Shown one piece after another: positions 11,290-22,173 of a stretch of 62,852 nt of DNA. The translations under genes were made by a program, and so were the position numbers. Source of the DNA: Nemertoderma westbladi (Eukaryota; Xenacoelomorpha; Nemertodermatida; Nemertodermatidae); contig JAUCBJ010006436.1 in the NCBI GenBank assembly GCA_032718475.1, positions 1 to 62,852 on the forward strand. The letters run 5' to 3'. Under the pieces are notes generated by a model, which did no database searches, had not been told where the DNA came from, and worked only from the letters and a program-made list of their open reading frames with translations. Positions within the stretch are counted from its first letter, which is position 1. Each line of letters begins with the position of its first letter.

Positions 11290-12750
11290 ACTGATATAAA
11301 TATTTATAAAACTATTAAATAGGCCTACAGAAATATAAGCAATAGGCTTATAAACAATGCAGCAATATAAATATTAAAAATGTGCAGGACAGCAGAGTGT
11401 TAGTGCAGTAGTGGTTAGTATTGCTGTATTCAGGTATTGTATATCTCAGCTCAGTCTGTCAGTATCTGCTGTCTGCAATCACGCTAACCGATCATTAAGA
11501 CTACATGGACTACCCTTCTACTGTTCTAGCCTTCAGCAATATAGGATAGTAGGATAGGCCCATCTGCCCATGATGGCCTGCCACTGCCTGTGCCAGCCAT
11601 ATAACTGTATAACATACAGCATATAGGCTGTATAGGGGCCACATGAGAGCAAAAACGCAAGCACTCACTTTCTGAACAACCAATAATATTGCCTGTTTTA
11701 TAAATGCTCTCAGTTGGTAGGCCTATCTGTCAGTCTGTCTGTTTGATTGGTCTGTTGGTTGTTATGTGAGTGCTGGCTAATCTTAGCCAGCATTAAATTC
11801 ACTAAATCAACAAGCTGACAAGCACTCAATGCTGCAACTGTGCAATGTGTGTGTACACATACAGACAGAGGAGTCAATACGTTTCACAGTTTCACAAAAG
11901 GCATAATGGAGGGGGTACCGGCTGACCGGTAGTCGCAAAACCTTTCTTGTCGAATTACAAGCACGGCTGACGGCCCGGCGAATTAACAATGATAATTATT
12001 AAGTGAGGGGAAGGAGCAGGTTGCTTTGCTGTGGGGTTGGGGTGGGGTGGCAGGATAATCTGATAATGGATATAATAATAACAATTTTTATTACGTATTA
12101 TAAATACTATATTTATTATTTATTTTGAAATAAAAAGAAGAAGGTAAAAAGAGCACAAAACGGCCGATATGTATAACCAATAGCAATAATACAGTAATAT
12201 AATCAATAATACAATGATATCTATCCGTTTGGGTCCGTTTTTGTACCGTCTGACCGTACCGTTTGGGATTTTATCCCTACCGTTCTGCCGTTTCATTCCT
12301 GCATTAACTCAGTCTGTAAGTTAACTTAAGTACCGGCAACCGGTACATTCTTGAATTCTTTCATTATTATGTATTACAGTCAGTCACTGCAAACAATCAC
12401 ACATTCTGACATTTAGGTACGGTAAGTTCTGAAGTTGGTTAGAGTACATCATAGAACTGTGAACTGTAGAGCCACAGCACCTGCAGAGCACTAAACTCAT
12501 ATTTAAATATGGGCCTAAACTACTTTAAGTTCTGAAGTTACATTGAGTGCTTGTTGATTCAGTGCCTACAAATGTGGCCTAGCAGATAGGGTAGGTTTCT
12601 TAAATAGGAAGTTTTTTTCTTCCTATTTAGGAAAAAGTGCTTCCTACTGTAAATAGGAAATTTTTGCCATTTTTCTGAATATTTTCTTCGTTATCTTTTG
12701 AAATAAATTTTAGCGGCATATTTGAATTCCTGGTTATTGGAGGAATCTAT
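11290..12750. other. Intergenic 5' of atlastin, no gene recognised
   Basis: Contains the presumed atlastin promoter, but no clear motif. A minus-strand AACCTGCTCCTTCCCC word near 12010-12030 is a fragment of the dispersed core repeat. A small inverted repeat of TTCCTATTTA and TAAATAGGAA words lies near 12600-12660. Confidence 0.55.
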
Positions 12751-12779
12751 AGGTACTACGTTTGTTGTGAAAACTAGAA

Positions 12780-12923
12780 AAAAATTGTTTATTGTTTTGG
12801 TTAAAATAACGTGCCACTGTAACCTGCTCCTTTCCCTAAATTGAGAATTTAACAGTGAGGCGGGATATTAATTCGCTAAGGCGGGTTTTGCGTCCAGCCC
12901 CCCCCCCCCCCCCCCCCCCCCCC
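12780..12923 (+). repeat. Dispersed core repeat with poly-C tail
   Basis: Reads TTTATTGTTTTGGTTA, then AACGTGCCACTGTAACC, TGCTCCTTTCC, GAGAATTTAACAGTGAGGCG and TATTAATTCGC. It then ends GCGTCCAG followed by about 25 C residues (12899-12923). The same order, ending in CCAG plus a C tract, is seen on the minus strand at 38899-39040. This is a short non-coding interspersed element of unknown class. Confidence 0.75.
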
Positions 12924-13790
12924 TATCTCCGCAAATCTATTGCGAATTTTGTTCCTACAGTATGACAGCGAATTTTGTTCCACTCACAATAACAGTACTG
13001 CAGTAGCTAGGCTTAAGGTAGATGAAAAACAACAGGCATTCTGAAATTAACTTTACCACGATTTAACATAATAGTATTAGATTGAATAGGAAACTTTTAC
13101 TTACTTCGAGAATCATTATTATAAATTAATTTTGCTTTAGAAATTATTTTACCACCAGTATTCTCAAACCGCTATAGTGGCGCACATTGAGCGCAAGTGA
13201 AATAATTTATAGTTTATTGTTTTAGTTAGAAACACCACCACTGTAACCTGCTCCTTTCCACTGATGTTCTTAATTAAATGAAGCTAAATTTAAATGTATT
13301 GGACAAGTGCCCTATTCGAAAACTGGCCTATTGGGCATATACTGTAACAAATAATAATTGTTTGATTTCGAATTTTTACATCCTATGCATATTGCGTAGT
13401 TGGATTAATTGTAAACTACACGACATTAAGTAAGATAAACTAAATATAACTTAGTAATAAATAACCCAATCCACAAACTGAAAGTAACTTACAGAGATTG
13501 GAACAAAGTTCGCAATAATAGGTCAAAGTTCGCATTCATAGGAACAAAGTTCGCAATAATAGGTCAAAGTTCGCATTGATAGGAACAAAGTTCGCAATAA
13601 TTGGAACATAATTATTCAATTCAATATTCTATTCCATTCAATTATTCTATTCAATTACAAAATTCAATAGGGACATAGTTCGCAAGTAGAGGAACAAAGT
13701 TCGCTTCGCGTTGGAACAAATTTCGCAAAAATTCAATAGGAACAAATTTCGCAAAATATCAATAGGAACAAAATTCGCGCCCCCAGTAAA
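12924..13790. repeat. Inverted arrays of GAACAAA-TTCGC motifs around a core repeat
   Basis: The left arm (12935-12985) has two units of GCGAATTTTGTTCC. The right arm (13497-13785) has about ten units of the reverse complement (GGAACAAAGTTCGC and variants). Between them at about 13203-13262 lies the core repeat (TTTATTGTTTTAGTTAGAA, CCACTGTAACCTGCTCC). The arrangement resembles a foldback element with unequal arms, but I found no matching outer termini or target duplication. Confidence 0.55.
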
Positions 13791-13850
13791 CCAGGTTGGA
13801 ATTCATGCTGCAAAACTCGGACGCGTACCTGCGCGAATGACCGCGAACTA
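13790..13850 (+). repeat. Dispersed repeat fragment, inverse copy at 27321-27387
   Basis: The segment starting CCAGGTTGGAATTCATGC and including GCGTACCTGCGCGAATGACC is found in reverse complement at 27321-27387 with a few indels. It marks a shared repeat whose full extent is not visible here. Confidence 0.7.
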
Positions 13851-13879
13851 GAAATTTCTTAAGTACCGATTTTGGGATA

Positions 13880-13950
13880 GAATTGCTCAATTTTAATCTG
13901 TATCTAATAACTGACCCTTGTCCTGCACGATGGCCCCACGAACGTGTGTA
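13880..13950 (+). repeat. Family X right-end fragment
   Basis: GCTCAATTTTAATCTGTATC followed by GGCCCCACGAACGTGTG matches the last 70 bp of family X. It is isolated from any other part of the element. Confidence 0.75.
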
Positions 13951-14259
13951 ATTATCGGGTATACGGTCAATAAACTAACTAACTATCACATAATATTTTG
14001 AAACATCCAAATATAAGTATAATGATATTTTCACAAATTAATGATAAACTGAAAACAAATAATGAAAGAAATAATACAGTAGCACATTGTTGAAACCAGT
14101 TAAATTAGATTATTTAGTCCAGAGTTAAAGTTGTATTTAGCTTATTTGTTAATCGGAGATAACGGAAGTCACTCCTCCCTGAAGTGAATCTCATCGTACT
14201 GCACAGTCGCAAGGATAACAACATTGGTATCAATGGTATGTCTATAGTTTAGAATAATG

Positions 14260-14760
14260 TCTCTGGTAGAAGTTGATAATAAAGGTGTTTACAGTGACTA
14301 ATATTGCCCCATGGTTTAAAGAAAATTGTGCCGTAGCCAGAGATGCCTTTAGACAGGCAATGGGGCGCTTTAGGTTAAGGACAAGGGTGACCCTTTGTCA
14401 AACTCAGTTTATGGATAAAATGCGGAGCCAGTACAAGAGGGTCCTACCGAAAGCTCATTTTGACTACAACTGTGCAAGGTCTGACAAGCCGCGGATGTAT
14501 AAATTTGCAGATTCAAAAAATTCTGGAAGCTTTTAAGACAGAGCTGCCATGGCCTCAAGTACCCCTCAGCAATCCCCGATAAGTGCTGAGGTATTTGCGA
14601 CCCATTTTAGGACTCTTAACGAGGAAGGGTCTAGCTTCACGATGGACCGCCTCCCAATAACGACTTTGTCTTAGACAAACAGATTTTTAAGAATTATATC
14701 TGCATTCCGCTAGAGGAGGAGGTAGCCATGACTACCAGTAGGTCACGTACAGTAGTAATA
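14260..14760 (+). pseudogene. LINE remnant (endonuclease-RT linker)
   Basis: The plus strand encodes PWFKENCAVARDAFRQAMGR and Y..VLPKAHFDYN, the linker pattern between the endonuclease and reverse transcriptase of many non-LTR retrotransposons. Further degraded codons (NDFVLDKQIFKNY, IPLEEEVA) follow in other frames up to about 14740. Several stops and frame changes make it non-functional. It does not match the linker of the RT copies at 3.1 and 40.8 kb closely, so it may be another LINE clade. Confidence 0.6.
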
Positions 14761-14769
14761 AAACACCGG

Positions 14770-16210
14770 GTTTAATGAAATTAAATAGCGTGATCATAAG
14801 AAGTTACAAGGGTGGCAAGAGACCGACACTGGGGATAGTTGAGGGCATGGTACCTATCGGAGGGTGAGTCGCAGTATCGGCAGATTCACTCAGTGGAAAT
14901 CGCGTGGAAGGGAACAGTGGCAGTACAGATTGGGTGGCGGAAACCATGCGCTGTGGCGCGGGTCACGTGATGGCGGTTCCGTTGCCCGGACCGCTTCCAG
15001 ACAGAACTGGTGAACTCTGGACTATCGATATAATGTACCGAAGTGAAATTGGCCTCTTGCTCAGAGCCAAACATTCTATTTGAGGCCGGTTATATTGAGA
15101 GGAGAGGTAAGTGGTTTAGGGGACCGATTAATGAGTTAATGAATCATATTTATAAAGGTAAATATTTGCCAATAAACAAAACTGTCCACTCAGAGAGAGA
15201 GACATGTGCTAGAATGATTTTTACATTCCAGAATATTACATTTCGGTTAGCAATTATTAGAAAAAAGGACAGGCCCCAGGCATGTCAGATGCAAATGATA
15301 TAAATAGTAAATATGTACTGTAGTAGCCCAATTTCTAGCTGGCGCTATTAATGGCAAATTATTGTTACAACGGGATTGAAAAAATATATAAATATCAACA
15401 TTCAACTATTATGATTACGTTTATTCCCTTTACGCACCTACCAAATCTCAAGAACAGAATCCCTCGCGGTATTAATTACATACGCGCAAAGTTTGAACTT
15501 TGTACCCAGTTATCTTGACAACAAAAATATATAAAAATAATATATAAATATAAAAATTCCAGAGACATTTTATTACATTTCTGTGAACCCTGGTCATCAT
15601 ATCCACCTAGTCGACCGAAAAGTGAAATCCTGGTATTCTTCACATGGGCAACAAAAGTAGCATATAATAAGTTTCTAAGGAAATATTATGAAAATAGTGC
15701 CATAAAAAGGGAAAAGATGGACCTCCGCAATCTGCCAGCTACATGACCTGTTATTGTACACCTTGATTCAATCAAAAACAAAATAATTCAAATAGTGTAC
15801 ACCTTTATACTGTAAATGACGTTGCAGTACATAATCCCTGTATATTGCAGACCTAAGTACCTACAATAGTAGGCCTATTGTCCATTATATGTGTTACTTC
15901 TTTCGTTTGACAGTAAAGCATTACTGAGGCCATTGAGTCGTTGTCCATTAGTCTTCTTCTTACCTTATTTATCACTCACTATATTTGTTCAGTTCTTGTA
16001 CTTCCCTTATATTGACATGACGCACATGCTAGGAATGCACAAACAGCACCAAACAGCAGACATGGTAAGAGAAGGCTCATGTATATGTATAAGTGATCCT
16101 GTTGAGATTGCCCGAACCGTGAAACTAAACTCCGTACTCTGTCGCTGAAATGTATCTCATGTGGAGCTTCACTACAGCACCTTCATGGAGGTATAATTGT
16201 AAATCAATTA
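14770..16210. other. Intergenic, no gene recognised
   Basis: AT-rich, unique-looking sequence between the LINE remnant and the large minisatellite. Short open frames at 15.0-15.3 and 15.9-16.1 kb have no recognisable motif and are probably chance. Confidence 0.5.
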
Positions 16211-16224
16211 GTTTAATTGTTAAC

Positions 16225-19200
16225 ATTGGTGAATGAGAACACGTCGAACTCGAATGTGAGCACGTCGAACTCGAATGTGAAAACGTCGACCTCGAATGTG
16301 AACACGTCGAACTCGAATGTGAACTCATCGAACTCGTCTGCGAACAAGTCGAACTCGTCTGCGAACAAGTCGAACTCGAATGTGAACAAATCGTACTCGA
16401 ATGTGAACACGTCGAAATAGAATGTGAACACGTCGAACTCGAATGTGGACACACCGACCTAGAATGTGAACACGTCGAACTTGAATATGAACACGTCTAA
16501 CTCGAATGTGAACTCGTGAATATCGAGGTGCACACGTCGAACTCGTTTGTGAACACGTCAAACTCGTTTGTGTACACGTCGAACTCGAATGTGAACACGT
16601 TTAACTCGAATGTGATGGTAAACAAGTCGAACTCGAATCTGAACACGTCGAACTCGAATGTGAACACATCGAACTCGATTGTGATGTCGAACATGTCAAA
16701 CTCGAATGTAAACACGTCGAACCCGAATGTGAACACGTCTAACTCGAATGTGAACACGTCGAACTCGAATGTGAACACACCGACCTCGAATGTGAACACA
16801 CCGAACTCGAATGTGGACACGTCGAACTCGAATGTGAACTCATCGAACTCGTCTGCGAACAAGTCGAACTCGAATGTGAACAAATCGTACTCGAATGTGA
16901 ACACGTCGAAATAGAATGTGAACACGTCGAACTCGAATGTGGACACACCGACCTAGAATGTGAACACGTCGAACTTGAATATGAACACGTCTAACTCCAA
17001 TGTGAACTCGTGAATATCGAGGTGCACACGTCGAACTCGTTTATGAACACGTCAAACTCGTTTGTGTACACGTCGAACTCGAATGTGAACACGTTTAACT
17101 CGAATGTGATGGTAAACAAGTCGAACTCGAATCTGAACACGTCGAACTCGAATGTGAACACATCGAACTCGAATGTGAACACGTCGAACTCGATTGTGAT
17201 GTCGAACATGTCAAACTCGAATGTAAACACGTCGAACTCGAATGTGAACACGTCTAACTCGAATGTGAACACGTCGAACTCGAATGTGAACACGTCTAAC
17301 TCGAATGTGAACACGTCGAACTCGAATGTGATGACGTCGAAATCTTTTGTGAACACGTCGAATTCGTTTGTGAACACGTCCAAGTGGATGGTGAACAAGT
17401 CGAACACGAATGTAAACACGTCGAACTCGAATTTGAATACGTCGGAGTTGTTTGTGAACACGTCGAATTCGTTTGTGAACACGTCCAACTCGATGGTCAA
17501 CAAGTCGAACTCGAATGTAAACACGTCGATCTGGTCTGTGAACACATCGAACACGAATGTGAAAATTTCGAATTCGAATGTAAAGCCGTCGAACTCGTCT
17601 GTGAACACCTTGAACTCAAATGTGAACACTTCGAACTCGAATGTGAACACGTCTACCTCGGATGTAAACACGTCGAACTCGAATGTGAACTTGTTTATTA
17701 ACAAGTCGAACTCGAATGTGGCCACGTCAAACTGGAATGTGAACTTGTTTGTTTACACGTCGAACTCGAATGTAAACTTGTTTGTTAACACGTCGAACTC
17801 GAATGTGGAAACGCCGAACTAGAATGTGAACTTGTTTGTTAACAAGTGGAACTCGAATGTGAACTTGTTTGTTAACACGTCGAACTCGAATGTGGACACG
17901 CCGAACAGGAATGTGAACTTATTTGTTAACAAGTCGAAATCGAATGTGAACTTGTTTGTTAACACGTTGAACTGGAATGTGAACTTGTTTGTTAACAAGT
18001 CGAGCTCGAATGTGGACACGTCGAACTCGAATGTGAACTTGTTTGTTAACATGACGAACTCGAATGTGGACACGTCAAACGTGAATTTAAACGTGTTTGT
18101 TAACAATTCGACCTCGACTGTGTACTTGTTTGTTAACACATCGAACTCGAATGTGGACACGTCGAACTCAAATGTGAACTCGAATGTGAACTTGTTTGTT
18201 AACACGTCGAACTCGAATGCGAACGTGTTTGTTAACAAGACAAACTCGAATGTGAACTTGATGTTAACACGTTGAACTGGAATGTGAACTTGTTTGTAAA
18301 CACGTCGAACTCGAATGTGAACGTGTTTGTTAACAAGACAAACTCGAATGTGAACTTGATGTTAACACGTTGAACTGGAATGTGAACTTGTTTGTTAACA
18401 CGTCGAACTCGAATGTGAACGTGTTTGTTGACACATCGAACTCGAATGTGGACACGGCGAACACGAATGTGAACTCGTCTATTAACACGTCGAACTCGAA
18501 TGTGAACTCGTCTGTTAACACGTCGAACTCAAATGTGGATACGTCGAACTCGAATGTGAACTTGTTTGTTAACAAGTCAAACTCGAATGTGGACACGTCA
18601 AACGTGAATTTAAACGTGTTTGTTAACAATTCGACCTCGACTGTGAACTTGTTTGTTAACACATCGAACTCGAATGTGGACACGGCGAACACGAATGTGA
18701 ACTCGTCTGTTAACACGTCGAACTCGAATGTGAACTCGTCTGTTAACACGTCGAACTCAAATGTGGATACGTCGAACTCGAATGTGAACTTGTTTGTTAA
18801 CAAGTCGAACTCGAATGTGGACACGTCGAACTCAAATGTGAACTCGAATGTGAACTTGTTTGTTAACACGTCGAACTCGAATGCGAACGTGTTTGTTAAC
18901 AAGACAAACTCGAATGTGAACTTGATGTTAACACGTCGAAATCGAATGTGAACTTGTTTGTTAACACGTCGAAATCGAATGTGAACTTGTTTGTTAACAC
19001 GTTGAACTGGAATGTGAACTTGTTTGTTAACAAGTCGAGCTCGAATGTGGACACGTCGAACTCGAATGTGAACTTGTTTGTTAACATGCCGAACTCGAAT
19101 GTGGACACGTCAAACGTGAATTTAAACGTGTTTGTTAACAATTCGACCTCGACTGTGAACTTGTTTGTTAACACATCGAACTCGAATGTGGACACGGCGA

Positions 19201-20375
19201 ACACGAATGTGAACTCGTCTGTTAACACGTCGAACTCGAATGTGAACTCGTCTGTTAACACGTCGAACTCAAATGTGGATACGTCGAACTCGAATGTGAA
19301 CTTGTTTGTTAACAAGTCGAACTCGAATGTGGACACGTCGAACTCAAATGTGAACTCGAATGTGAACTTGTTTGTTAACACGTCGAACTCGAATGCGAAC
19401 GTGTTTGTTAACAAGACAAACTCGAATGTGAACTTGATGTTAACACGTTGAACTGGAATGTGAACTTGTTTGTTAACACGTCGAACTCGAATGTGAACGT
19501 GTTTGTAAATAAGTCGAATTCGAATGTGAACTTGTTTGATAACAAGTCAAACTCGAATGTGGACACGTCGAACTCCAATGTTAACTTGGTTGTTAACACA
19601 TCGAACTCGAATGTGGACACGTCAAACGTGAATTTAAACGTGTTTGTTAACAATTCGAAGTCGACTGTGAACTTGTTTGTTGACACATCGAACTCGAATG
19701 TGGACACGGCGAACACAAATGTGAACTCGTCTGTTAACACGTCGAACTCGAATGTGAACTCGTCTGTTAACACGTCGAACTCAAATGTGGATACGTCGAA
19801 CTCGAATGTGAACTTGTTTGTTAACAAGTCAAACTCGAATGTGGACACGTCGAACTCGAATGTAAACTTGTTTTTAACACGTCGAACTCGAATGTGGACA
19901 CCTCGAACGCCAATGTGAACTTGGTTGTTAACACATCGAACTCAAATGTAAACGTGTTTGTTAACAATTCAAACTCGAATGTGAACTTGTTTGTTAACAA
20001 GTCGAACTCGAATATGGACACGTTGAATACGAATGTGATATAAAATGTGAACTCGATTGTGAACGTGAATGTGGACATGTCGAACTAGAATGTGAACAAG
20101 TCGAACTCGAATGTGGACACGTCGACCTCGAATGTAAATGTGTTTGTTAGCAAGTCGAACTCGAATGTGAACTTGCTTGCTAACATGTCAAACTCGAATG
20201 TGCTCACGTTGAATCGAATGTGAACTCGAATGTAATCTTGAATGTGAACTATATTATGAACTCGAATGTGGACACGTCGAACTCGAATGTGAACTTGTTT
20301 CGTAACAAGTCGAACTCGAATGAGGGCACGCCGAACACGTGGAAACATATAACTCGTTTGTGAACACGTCGAACT
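16225..20375. repeat. 4.2-kb minisatellite, 21-bp and 33-bp units with ~500-bp higher-order repeats
   Basis: The basic unit is 21 bp (phrases CACGTCGAACTCGAATGTG), read as NTSNSNV on the plus strand and FEFDVFT on the minus strand. From about 17.7 kb a 33-bp unit with a GTTAAC site takes over (NLFVNTSNSNV). Landmarks show higher-order periodicity: TGAACTCGTGAATATCGAG at 16508 and 17002 (494 bp); ATGTTAACACG at 18261, 18359, 18925 and 19437 (98, 566 and 512 bp). Because 21 and 33 are multiples of three and most units lack stops, long frames are open on both strands. Each is interrupted several times, so I call it a repeat, not a gene. Every unit carries TCGA, making the block CpG-rich against an AT-rich background. 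Confidence 0.95.
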
Positions 20376-20524
20376 ACAGTAGAATGTATACAATTAGAAC
20401 TCGTCTGTAGATAACAATGTATTATATCTATCAAATAACTTGAAATAAAATTAGTCAATTTGAAAAAAACGTTTTAAAACAAACGTTTTAAAACGTTTTG
20501 TAACCTACAGTAACAATAGCTAAA

Positions 20525-20732
20525 GGCCATGATACACCACAGGAGCGGCGAGCGGCAGCGGCGGGCGGCCGCGGCGAGCGGCTACTTTTAGTATGATACA
20601 CTATAGGAGCGGCGAGCGGCAGCAGCCATTTGTGGTCTATCATCACCCATAGAAAATAATGTGTTCTATTTTTAAAAAGTGGCCGCTTGCCGCTGCCGCT
20701 GCCGCTCGCCGCTCCTGTGGTGTATCATGGCC
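20525..20732. mobile_element. 208-bp GC-rich MITE with perfect inverted ends
   Basis: The left terminus GGCCATGATACACCACAGG and its exact reverse complement on the right bound the element. Both are flanked by TAAA (20521-20524 and 20733-20736), which fits a short target duplication. The arms continue into GAGCGGCGAGCGGCAGCGGC, so the whole element folds into a hairpin. A partial internal copy of the terminus (GATACACTATAGGAGCGGCG) lies near 20592. There is no coding capacity; a PIF/Harbinger-like origin is possible but unproven. Confidence 0.88.
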
Positions 20733-20889
20733 TAAACATGTCATACAATATTTTAAATAAGTATAAATAACTAGCTCCTGTATAGCACCAAAAGCTCGTT
20801 TATGGGTACACATACTGTACTATATAGTAGCGCCTGTCTGTACTCTATGTGGGAATCGAGCGCGAAAGTGCGATAATTATTCTACTTAC

Positions 20890-21068
20890 TTTTCTATTTG
20901 TCGGCAACAATACTCAAGAGCTCTATTGTCATAAACCAAGCAATCTTCGTGGTCGTAGCAGGGCCCCCCAAGGTCAAGAACGTAGGCAGAAACTGCAGTA
21001 ACCTCAACCAATCCATGTATCACTGATAACACGATCGAATTGAGCAGTATACCAACGACACTCAACAT
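20890..21068 (-). CDS. Candidate first coding exon of a secreted Cys-rich protein
   Basis: The minus strand has an ATG at 21068 opening MLSVVGILLNSIVLSVI, a hydrophobic leader that could be a signal peptide cleaved after VTAVSA. It is followed by LGGPCYDHEDCLVYDN and EYCCRQIEK. The frame meets a consensus donor, AGAAAA|GTAAGTAG, at 20890/20889, two bases before an in-frame stop would be read. Spacing C-x5-C followed later by CC resembles small disulfide-rich secreted proteins, but I recognise no family. Later exons were not found; downstream lies the 4.2-kb minisatellite, upstream the 27-bp donor-bearing array. Alternative: a chance ORF. Confidence 0.4.
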
Positions 21069-21238
21069 TACACCGATTAGCAATAACTACTGTATTTAAT
21101 ATTATATAATAGCGATTTAATATTATAGGCCTAACTATTGAAATCTTTATTTGTAATTATTATTTCATTTGAATGTCAAAAATATATCCATTGTGAATAA
21201 ATTAATATTGGTAAATAAAACAGTCTGGTAAACAGATA

Positions 21239-21908
21239 TACACCATATCTCCCTTAATACAAACAACAATTTTTAGGAGGTCGGAACCCCCAACCCCCTA
21301 ATATTTTCCAAATTTCAATTATATGCTACGAAATTTGGTATGATGATATGTAGTTCGATAATTTTTACTAAGGTGTAAATTTTGAGACGTAAATCGCTAT
21401 ATTGCTGATGTTTTATTTACTCAATTCTAGAATATTAATTACGTGTAATGAAGAAATAAGATGGAGTGTTTTAAAGGCTCTACTGAATAATAATTAATAT
21501 TCTAGAATAAATACAAAAAACATTAGAATTGTAGGGATTTACGTCTCAAAATGTACACCTTAGTTTTTTTTATAATATCTTTGGTAATTTTTGGTGAAAT
21601 TTAAAACGTTCGGTTTTCAGATTCGGAATCTGCAGATAAAGGTGGTTCTCATATTATCTATATAACAAGCAAAAGACGAAGAATAAAGCCAACAGAGATT
21701 GTTAAATATAACTTAAAAGGCATTTTTATCGGCTTGTTGTATCGAAATGGCTCATAAATTAAAAAATCCAGCCAGGTCAACAGTAAGAAAAATTGTCGAA
21801 CTATCATCATACCAAATTTCGTAGCATATGATTGAAATTTGAAAAAAATAGGGAGGGGGGTTGCTCCGACCCCCTAAAAATTTTTGTTGAATTAAGGGAG
21901 ATAGTGTA
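21239..21908. mobile_element. Inverted-repeat element starting TACACCATATCTCCC
   Basis: The left arm (21239-21375) and right arm (21805-21908) are imperfect inverted repeats. They share CATATGCTACGAAATTTGG-type sequence, AATTTTTAGG(A/G)GGTCGG and CTCCCTTAAT. A nested inner palindrome (AAGGTGTAAATTTTGAGACG at about 21371 and its complement near 21540-21565) fills part of the middle. No transposase. The terminal TACACCAT also starts the palindrome at 59133. Confidence 0.7.
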
Positions 21909-22173
21909 CAGTATATTATTGTCAACTATAAGGCCGTAGTAATATCATTACGATGACGTCAACCCATATTGTATTTCTCGAAGAAAGGTTTTCTAGAACA
22001 CGTTATTACATAGAAATCTCTGCAAATTTGAAACATCAGCCCTATGGTAATAATTATCCAGTTGTTCCGCTTTTTTAAATGCATAACAAATATAATTATT
22101 AGTAACAAAGGTGCATGTTATTCGAGATATTAATGTACTTATCTCGCTCATCCGACTTGATTTGATATAGTCG

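Noticed and set aside
16225-20375. Long open frames on both strands (up to about 270 codons) in the 21/33-bp array
   Set aside because: They follow from unit lengths divisible by three. Frames are cut several times, start at arbitrary units and have no domain resemblance.
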